In this document: one piece after another, positions 58,770 to 64,000 of the stretch
Layout of the letters: each line of letters starts with the position of its first letter
Position numbering within the stretch: the stretch's first letter is position 1
Origin: Frigoribacterium sp. PhB116
GTDB lineage: Bacteria > Actinomycetota > Actinomycetes > Actinomycetales > Microbacteriaceae
Direction: 5' to 3'
DNA length: 64,000 nt
NCBI RefSeq assembly: GCF_004364285.1
Contig: NZ_SOBE01000002.1
Coordinates: forward strand, 1 to 64,000
Program-made: the position numbers and the translations under genes
Notes under the pieces: generated by a model
Databases searched by the model: none
Told to the model about the DNA's origin: nothing
Seen by the model: the letters and a program-made list of their open reading frames with translations, nothing else

Positions 58770-60863
58770 GTGACCGCCGGCGGCCTCGTGCTCGCCGGCT
58801 GCACGAGCGACGACGGCTCGGCCGGCCCCGACGGCGGCAGCACCGAGGGCCGCACCACGGCGGCCGGCGACGTGCTGCCCGCCTCGCAGGTCGACCCGCT
58901 CGTGGCCGCCCTGCCCGAGGAGTCGGTCGCCGACGTCCCGACGATGCGGCTCGCCGACGGCGTCCTGCCGCCGACCAACCGCTGGTTCTCGGGACTGGTC
59001 TTCGGCGACGAGCCGATGCCGGTCTTCCCGTTCCCGATCTCGTTCCAGCTGACCGACGACGGCTTCGCCGCCGGCCAGCCCGCCCCGGTGCCGTCCGCCA
59101 CCGCGATCGTCGGCCCCGCGCTCACCGACGTCTCGGTCGACCTCGGGTCGTCCGACTTCGTCGTGAGCGGCTACGACGACGTGTCGGTCACCCTCGAGCA
59201 CCGCGACGGCGACACCGTGCTCGGCCACACGACGATCGCCGAGGGCTCGCCCACGGTGTCGTACACCGCGGCGACGGCGCAGACCGACGCGCTCTCGGTG
59301 CTCGGCGACGGCACCTTCGAGGCGGCCGGCGACGGCCGCGCGACGGTCGAGGTCGGCGACGCCACCTGGGGGGTCGTCGTCACCGGCGGCACCCTCGACG
59401 CCGACGCCGCTTCCGTCTCGCTGGACGAGGGGGGCTCGGTCGTGCTCGTCTCGGTCCCGGCCGGCGCCTCCTCCGACCAGGCCGTGCAGGTGCTCGACGC
59501 GGCGGCCTCGCCGCTGACCGGAGTCACCACCTCGTACGGCACGAGCGGCAGCGGCGACCAGCAGCAGCAGACCACCGAGCTCGGCTACGTGACGGCGGCG
59601 GGCGGCGACGCCCTCGTCGTCGCGGCGCCCCACCAGGGCGACTCCGGCCCCGCGGCCGGCGGGACCGACACCGGCCTCACGTACCCGACCGTCTACGGGA
59701 CGGTGCCCCTCTCGATCAGCACCGGCCTGTCGTTCGGGGCGCCCACCACGACGGCCTCGGCGGCGCTCGACCTGAGCGGGCTGAGCGACGCCGAGCGCGC
59801 CTCCGTGCGCGACCAGCTCGAGATCGACGTCAGCCTGACGCCGACCTTCGCGGCTGACACCTACTACGGCGGCAAGGCGCTCTACCGGGCGTCGATGCTC
59901 TACCAGCTCGCCGTGCAGCTCGACGACCAGGAGGTGGCGGCCGACCTCAAGAAGCGGGTCGTCGACCAGCTCGACCTCTGGACCGAGCCCGACGGCTGCG
60001 AGTCGCGCGACCAGGAGTGCTTCGTCTACGACCCCGCGGTGAAGGGCGTCGTCGGCAAGGCCGCGTCGTTCGGCTCGGACGAGTTCAACGACCACTACTT
60101 CCACTACGGCTACTTCCTCTACGCGGCCGGCGTCATGGCCGCGGACGACCCCTCGCTGGCCGAGGGCTGGCAGCCCGTGATGGACCTGCTCGCCGCCGAC
60201 ATCGCGTCGGGCTCGCAGAACGGCTCGTTCCCCGACCGTCGCGCGTTCGACCCGTTCTGGTCGCACAGCTGGGCCAGCGGCTACTCGCCGTTCGCCGACG
60301 GCAACAACCAGGAGTCGTCGTCGGAGGCGGTGGGCGCCTACGCGGGCCTGTCGCTCTGGGCGTCGGCCACCGGCGACGCGGCCCTCGGCGGCGAGGCGAG
60401 CTGGATGCTGAGCGCTGAGTCGCAGGCGGCCCTCGCCTACTTCGTGGCGCCCGACCTCAGCGACCCCGTGTTCCAGGGCGCGGCCGGCACGACGACCTTC
60501 GACCACACGGTCGTGTCGCTCAACTGGGGCGGCAAGCGGGACTACGCGACCTGGTTCTCGGCCGAGCCGTCGGCCATCGCGGGCATCCAGCTGATCCCGC
60601 TCAGCCCGACGTCGGTCGACTACCTGACCGCTGAGGCCGCAGGAGGCGCGGAGCAGGTCGACGCGTTCGTCGCGGAGGCAGCGCCCGACGGCTTCGACGG
60701 GCCGCTCGCCGACTACGTCCTGATGTACTCGGCCCTGGCCGGGAAGGACGCGGCCGCGTCGGCGCTCACGACGCTCGCCGCGCTGCCCGCGACGGGGATC
60801 GACGACGGGAACTCGCGGTCGTACGCGATGGCGTGGATCCTGGCGGCGCAGGCGCGCGGCTAG
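58770..60863 (+). CDS. GH81-type endo-beta-1,3-glucanase lipoprotein
   Basis: 697 residues from GTG 58770. GH81 features: NRWFSGLVF near the N-terminus, FPFPISFQ, DHYFHYGYFLYAAGVM (catalytic-type Asp441), and DGNNQESSSEAVGAY (Glu515, Glu519), where family enzymes keep the catalytic acid/base. Predicted to cleave beta-1,3-glucan outside the cell. Lipobox LVLAGC gives Cys11, but the hydrophobic and basic part of the signal (RRPAGRLVAALAL) lies in frame upstream of the GTG, with no ATG/GTG/TTG there. The true start is probably non-canonical, between 58545 and 58572. Third in the glycosyltransferase/HlyD operon. Confidence 0.85.
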   Translation: MTAGGLVLAGCTSDDGSAGPDGGSTEGRTTAAGDVLPASQVDPLVAALPEESVADVPTMRLADGVLPPTNRWFSGLVFGDEPMPVFPFPISFQLTDDGFAAGQPAPVPSATAIVGPALTDVSVDLGSSDFVVSGYDDVSVTLEHRDGDTVLGHTTIAEGSPTVSYTAATAQTDALSVLGDGTFEAAGDGRATVEVGDATWGVVVTGGTLDADAASVSLDEGGSVVLVSVPAGASSDQAVQVLDAAASPLTGVTTSYGTSGSGDQQQQTTELGYVTAAGGDALVVAAPHQGDSGPAAGGTDTGLTYPTVYGTVPLSISTGLSFGAPTTTASAALDLSGLSDAERASVRDQLEIDVSLTPTFAADTYYGGKALYRASMLYQLAVQLDDQEVAADLKKRVVDQLDLWTEPDGCESRDQECFVYDPAVKGVVGKAASFGSDEFNDHYFHYGYFLYAAGVMAADDPSLAEGWQPVMDLLAADIASGSQNGSFPDRRAFDPFWSHSWASGYSPFADGNNQESSSEAVGAYAGLSLWASATGDAALGGEASWMLSAESQAALAYFVAPDLSDPVFQGAAGTTTFDHTVVSLNWGGKRDYATWFSAEPSAIAGIQLIPLSPTSVDYLTAEAAGGAEQVDAFVAEAAPDGFDGPLADYVLMYSALAGKDAAASALTTLAALPATGIDDGNSRSYAMAWILAAQARG

Positions 60864-60916
60864 CTGCGCGCGGCTGCGGCTGCGGCCGCGGGTGTGGCTG
60901 CGGCGGCGCCTGCCTC

Positions 60917-60976
60917 GAACCGCGTTCCGCACCATGAACCGCGTTTGTTCGCGGTTCATGGTGCGGAACGCGGTTC
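60917..60976. terminator. 27-bp perfect hairpin between convergent genes
   Basis: A 27-nt arm (60917-60943) and its exact reverse complement (60950-60976) enclose the 6-nt loop TTTGTT. It begins GAACCGCGTTCCGC and contains CCATGAACC. It is the longest perfect stem in the window and terminates both the GH81 and PQQ-propeller transcripts. Confidence 0.8.
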
Positions 60977-60994
60977 CTCGCGTCCGGGGCGGCG

Positions 60995-62689
60995 TCAGCC
61001 GACGACGCGCGTGTCATCGACGAGCTGCGTGACGACGCCGTCGTCGCCCACCGCGACGAGGGTGCCGCCCCAGAACTGCAGGTCGCGCATGCCGGCGGCG
61101 TCGCCCTCGCCGGGCGTGAGCTGCCAGAGCGCGCGGCCGTCGGCGAGGTCGAACGCGACGACGGCGCCGCCGAGCGACTCGCCGACGAGGCCGATGCGGT
61201 CGGGTGTCGTGAGGTAGAGCGCGGTGCGCGACCCGGCGACGGGGGCGGCCTCCAACGGTGCGGCCAGGCGGCTCCGGAGGGCGCCGGTCGAGGCGTCGAG
61301 CACGAGCAGCTCCCGGCGCGGTCCTGTCCCGTCCGACTCGTCCGGCCGTCCGACGGAGACGGCCGTCCGCACCAGGACGTCGCCGTCGCGCTGCCCGGGG
61401 GCGGCCGCGAGCACGACGGGCGCAGACTCGTCGGCGCTCCCGGTCGGCGCCGACCAGCGCTCCGACCCGGTGTCGCGCTCGACGCACGTCACGGCCTCCT
61501 CGTCCGCGAACACCACGCAGCCTCCCACCACCGCGGGCGGGCGATCGGGTGCGAAGCCCCGCCTCCACAGCTCACGTCCCTCGGCCGCGTAGGCGATGCG
61601 CTCGACCGGGAACCCGTCGTCGCCGTCGGCCTGCAGGTCGACGAAGACGAGGTCGTCGTCGACGACGCTCGACGTGCCTCGCCCCCACGCCTCGCCCCAC
61701 GCGCGTGAGGCGCCGGTCGCCGGGTCGACGAGCGACGCCGCCCCCGCCGTGACGACGAGGACTCGACCCTCGACGAGTCCGGCGCGTCCCACGGTGCCGA
61801 GGTCCGCCTGCCACGTCGACCTGCCGATCTCGTCGCGGGACAGCGTCGCGACGCGGGTGCGCGCGGGGCCGTCGACGAAGCCCGTGCCGCGGTCGCCGCC
61901 GCCGCCCGCGCGGGTCGTGACGAGCACCCAGTCGTCGTCGGCCTCGAGCACGGTGACCGGGCCCTCGGCCGAGACGCGGCGCTCGAGGACGAGTCCCGTC
62001 GCGAGGTCGAGCAGCGCCACCGTGGTGCTGTCCGAGCCGAGTTCCGTCGCCGTGGTGCCGACGACGGCCGTCGACGCGTCGGCGTCGACCCAGGCGCCGA
62101 GCTGGCCCGGGGCGGAGGCGTCGCTGACGTCGGAGGTCGCCGTGCTCCACCGCACGTCTCCCGAGCGCGGGTCGACCCGCGCGATGCGGTCGCCTCGGGC
62201 GGCGCGGTCGAAGCAGCCCGTCGTCGCCGTGCCGAGCTGCGTGGTCGTCAGGACGAGCACGTCGTCGCCCGCCCGGGCCAGCACGCGAAGGTCGAGGCAG
62301 CCGGGCTGCACGTCGGTCACCCCGAGGTCCGTGGGCTCGATCCGCCAGCCCTCCGCGACGGGGGAGCTCCGCAGCTCGTCGACGACGAGCCCGTCCGCCG
62401 GAGCACCCTCGGGGTACTCGGGCTGCGCGGCGAGCCCCGCAGAGACGACGAGGGCGACCGCCACGACGCCCGCCGCGGCGGCCGTGCCCGCTCGACGCCC
62501 TGAGGAGGCGCGCTGCCAGCGGGCGCGCAGGCCGCCTCCTCGTCCGCCCGGCCGGGCAGCACGGGCCCGGGCTCCGTCGTCCCGGGCGTCGCCGTCCGCT
62601 CGGCGTTCGTCGTCCCGGGCGTCGCCGTCCGCTCGGCGTTCGTCGTCCCGGGCGTCGCCGAAGGGGCGCGTGTCCTCGTGGTCCGTCAC
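60995..62689 (-). CDS. PQQ-binding-like beta-propeller membrane protein
   Basis: 564 residues. A basic/acidic cytosolic N-terminus with 11-residue DDERRADGDAR repeats, one membrane helix (about 69-88), then an outer beta-propeller (about 130-564) with repeated blades such as GDVRWSTATSD, GRELWRRGFAP, GSERWSAPTG and GRALWQLTPG, the W-motifs of PQQ-like/BamB-type domains. Cysteines (PGCLDLRV, TGCFD, GGCVVF and VTCVE) may pair. GTG 62689 has GAGGGG upstream. A second homologue ends at 63333. Role unknown; such proteins often act as scaffolds or sensors. Confidence 0.8.
   Translation of the reverse strand: MTDHEDTRPFGDARDDERRADGDARDDERRADGDARDDGARARAARPGGRGGGLRARWQRASSGRRAGTAAAAGVVAVALVVSAGLAAQPEYPEGAPADGLVVDELRSSPVAEGWRIEPTDLGVTDVQPGCLDLRVLARAGDDVLVLTTTQLGTATTGCFDRAARGDRIARVDPRSGDVRWSTATSDVSDASAPGQLGAWVDADASTAVVGTTATELGSDSTTVALLDLATGLVLERRVSAEGPVTVLEADDDWVLVTTRAGGGGDRGTGFVDGPARTRVATLSRDEIGRSTWQADLGTVGRAGLVEGRVLVVTAGAASLVDPATGASRAWGEAWGRGTSSVVDDDLVFVDLQADGDDGFPVERIAYAAEGRELWRRGFAPDRPPAVVGGCVVFADEEAVTCVERDTGSERWSAPTGSADESAPVVLAAAPGQRDGDVLVRTAVSVGRPDESDGTGPRRELLVLDASTGALRSRLAAPLEAAPVAGSRTALYLTTPDRIGLVGESLGGAVVAFDLADGRALWQLTPGEGDAAGMRDLQFWGGTLVAVGDDGVVTQLVDDTRVVG
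62576..62660 (-). repeat. 33-bp tandem repeat in the PQQ-propeller gene N-terminus
   Basis: Identical copies at 62576-62608 and 62609-62641, then 19 nt of a third (62642-62660), encode the 11-residue unit DDERRADGDAR in the cytosolic region. Identity at the DNA level implies recent duplication. Confidence 0.9.
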
Positions 62690-62764
62690 GGTGCTCGTCC
62701 CCTCTCGCGCGCCTCCGCCGATGGTACGGCTGCTGCCGCGCCTGCCCTTGCTGCCCCCTCGCAC

Positions 62765-62795
62765 CCGATCACTCTCGAAATTCGAGAGTGATCGG
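62765..62795. promoter_or_regulatory. 31-bp perfect palindrome in the divergent spacer
   Basis: CCGATCACTCTCGAA (62765-62779), a central A, then its exact reverse complement (62781-62795). It lies 76 bp upstream of the PQQ-propeller start and about 130 bp before the small membrane-protein gene, so it is placed as an operator. AT-rich core. Confidence 0.55.
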
Positions 62796-62924
62796 CACCG
62801 TCCGGCCCCGTGGAGCCCGGTGCCGCAGTCGTCCGGCGACGGATCTCTCTCGGCTCGCCCGGAACCGCCCGCCGTTAAGCTGGTCCCGCCCGATCACCGC
62901 CGCCCCAGCCCGAAGGACTCCCTC

Positions 62925-63131
62925 ATCGAAGCCCTGGTCATCTCGATCCTCGCCGTCGCGGCGGTCGTCCTCATCGTGATGCAGGTCCTGTACCGCCGCC
63001 GGGTCATGCGCCGCCGCCAGGCCGCGGGCCAGGACCCGGTCGGGCGCGGCACCTACGTGATCTTCGCCGTGACCGCGGCCTTCTTCCTCTTCGCGGTCTT
63101 CGTCTTCCCGCTGCTCGTCCGCGGGAACTGA
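62925..63131 (+). CDS. small two-TM membrane protein, probable non-canonical ATC start
   Basis: 68 residues from ATC 62925: first helix EALVISILAVAAVVLIVMQVL, basic loop YRRRVMRRR, second helix TYVIFAVTAAFFLFAVFVFPLLV. AAGGA lies 7 nt before the ATC, an excellent ribosome site, and a TAAGCT -10-like box is 40 bp further up. The first in-frame conventional codon upstream is GTG 62820, but the intervening 105 nt have poor third-position G+C and no domain. The only downstream ATGs lie inside the first helix. Family not recognised. Confidence 0.6.
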   Translation: MEALVISILAVAAVVLIVMQVLYRRRVMRRRQAAGQDPVGRGTYVIFAVTAAFFLFAVFVFPLLVRGN

Positions 63132-63230
63132 CGGGCACGGTCCGCTGCTCGTCCGCGGGAACTGACCCGCGCCTCCTGCACACGAGCCGCCCCGGCTCGT
63201 CGCGGCGGCCGCGGACTGCCTGCGGCGACG

Positions 63231-63278
63231 CGTTCCGGACATGGTGACGCGCTGGATCGCGTCACCGTGTCCGGAACG
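63231..63278. terminator. 21-bp hairpin between convergent genes
   Basis: CGTTCCGGACATGGTGACGC plus G (63231-63251) pairs with 63258-63278 with one G-T pair and the 6-nt loop CTGGAT. Same architecture as the hairpin at 60917-60976. Confidence 0.75.
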
Positions 63279-63332
63279 GGCCAGTCCGGTACGTGACGCC
63301 GCGTCGAGGTGCGGCTGAGCCCGCGACCACCC

Positions 63333-64000
63333 TCAGCCGGCGAGCTCGACGCCCGTCGTCAGCCCGTGCACGACCCCGTCGGGGTCGACGCGCACGAGCG
63401 TCGGCCCCCAGAACGCCGACGTGAACGAGCCCGACGAGAGCTCGATCGTCCACAGGGTGCGGCCGTCGGACAGGTCGAACGCGATCAGCGTGGGGGTGTC
63501 GCGGCCGCTGGGGAAGAACGTGGCCGCGTAGCCGGTCGTCCGCGAGGTGGCGATGACGTAGGAGGCGACCGGCAGCTCCGTCACCCACCGCTCGTCGCCG
63601 GAGAGCGCGGCCAGGGCGTGCACCTCCTTGCCGCGGTCCAGACCGCTCGGGTCGCCCTGCTCGTCCGCGTCGACGACGGCCGCCAGCACGTCGTCGGTCG
63701 CCGTGCCGAAGTACGCCTGCACCTGCTCGGCCTCGCCGCTGCCAGGACCCCCGTCGCCGTCGTCGCCGCCGCGGCCCGGGGCCTGGAGCGTGCGGCTCCA
63801 GAGCTCGTCGCCGGTGCGGGGGTCGAGGCAGGTGACCTCGCCGCCCGGGACGGTGACCGAGATGCACGAGTCCGTCACGGACGGGTAGCTCGTCGACGGG
63901 AGGCGGGCCGACCAGCGGAGTGCGCCGTCGGAGTCGAGCGACACCATCGTCGGCTCGCCCCCGGCGCGCCCGCTGAGCACGACCCCGTCGAGCGACGCGG
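63333..64000 (-). CDS. PQQ-binding-like beta-propeller protein, cut by the window end
   Basis: The C-terminal 222 or so residues are visible; the gene continues beyond 64000. Propeller blades are recognisable as GALRWSARLPS, GDELWSRTLQAPG, GDERWVTELPV and GRTLWTIELSSG, and the ending FTSAFWGPTLVRVDPDGVVHGL closely parallels the ending of the other propeller protein (FWGGTLVAVGDDGVV). The two are thus paralogues in the same orientation, separated by the small membrane-protein gene. The start and any membrane helix are not seen. Confidence 0.75.
   Translation of the reverse strand, partial: ASLDGVVLSGRAGGEPTMVSLDSDGALRWSARLPSTSYPSVTDSCISVTVPGGEVTCLDPRTGDELWSRTLQAPGRGGDDGDGGPGSGEAEQVQAYFGTATDDVLAAVVDADEQGDPSGLDRGKEVHALAALSGDERWVTELPVASYVIATSRTTGYAATFFPSGRDTPTLIAFDLSDGRTLWTIELSSGSFTSAFWGPTLVRVDPDGVVHGLTTGVELAG

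Noticed and set aside
58585-58773. Separate 62-residue ORF overlapping the GH81 start
   Set aside because: Arg/Pro/Ser-rich, no features; the neighbouring frame encodes the lipoprotein signal. Kept only as a possible sign of a frameshift.

Overview
The window is about 73% G+C by eye. Its genes are densely packed, with GC-rich third codon positions, GTG starts and ATGA/GTGA stop-start overlaps. Together with family content (type VII secretion (T7SS) genes, a DUF3618/Actinobacterial holin stress operon, a DUF7882-like protein, an FBP-domain protein, a maltokinase N-cap-like protein and an LAxTG-type sortase substrate), this points to an actinobacterium, most likely Microbacteriaceae. The genus cannot be fixed from the sequence. 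There is no rRNA, tRNA, CRISPR array, IS element or prophage, so this looks like chromosome.

Layout. 1-331: a 201-nt tract of only G and C inside a perfect inverted repeat. 332-9.7 kb: ordinary metabolic and regulatory genes: an epimerase-like SDR, a retinol-dehydrogenase-like SDR, an NAD(P)-binding reductase divergent from an HxlR regulator, an FBP-domain (EF-G-binding-like) gene with a possible leader peptide, a TetR/DHA2 efflux pair, a type II NADH dehydrogenase and a dienelactone-hydrolase-like protein. 9.8-13.2 kb: a stress cluster (two proteins sharing an SPLGxxGA[FY]RD motif, holin-X-like, DUF3618, manganese catalase). 13.3-21.4 kb: a GxYV-repeat mini-protein, a LysE/ArgO exporter with its ArgP/LysG regulator, a carboxylesterase, an ECF sigma factor overlapping a membrane protein, hxlB-hxlA of the ribulose monophosphate pathway, a maltokinase-cap protein and a DUF1653 protein. 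21.7-31.5 kb: a 2796-residue adhesin with an LAFTG anchor and a secreted lytic-transglycosylase-like enzyme. 31.6-35.1 kb: small proteins, a transglutaminase-like enzyme and zwf.

35.2-52.7 kb is the most distinctive part. It is a compact T7SS locus with an FHA-bearing EccC/EssC ATPase, three WXG100 proteins, accessory lipoproteins and membrane proteins, and a 1208-residue polymorphic toxin. The toxin's C-terminus carries R, ST and ExE signatures of an ADP-ribosyltransferase. Three tandem paralogous small genes follow and are the obvious immunity candidates; the first overlaps the toxin stop codon. I see no EccB, EccD, EccE or mycosin in the window.

52.7-64 kb: an SDR, an unknown protein, a HAD phosphatase, an exopolysaccharide-type operon (family 2 glycosyltransferase, HlyD-like protein, GH81 beta-1,3-glucanase lipoprotein), two PQQ-type beta-propeller proteins (the second cut by the window end) and a small two-TM protein between them.

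Across the whole window the 9-mer AGGAGGCGC occurs about 40 times by hand count (22 on the plus strand, 18 on the minus), in genes and between them, roughly 20-fold above base-composition expectation. Many gene ends carry very long perfect or two-tier hairpins without a T-tract.
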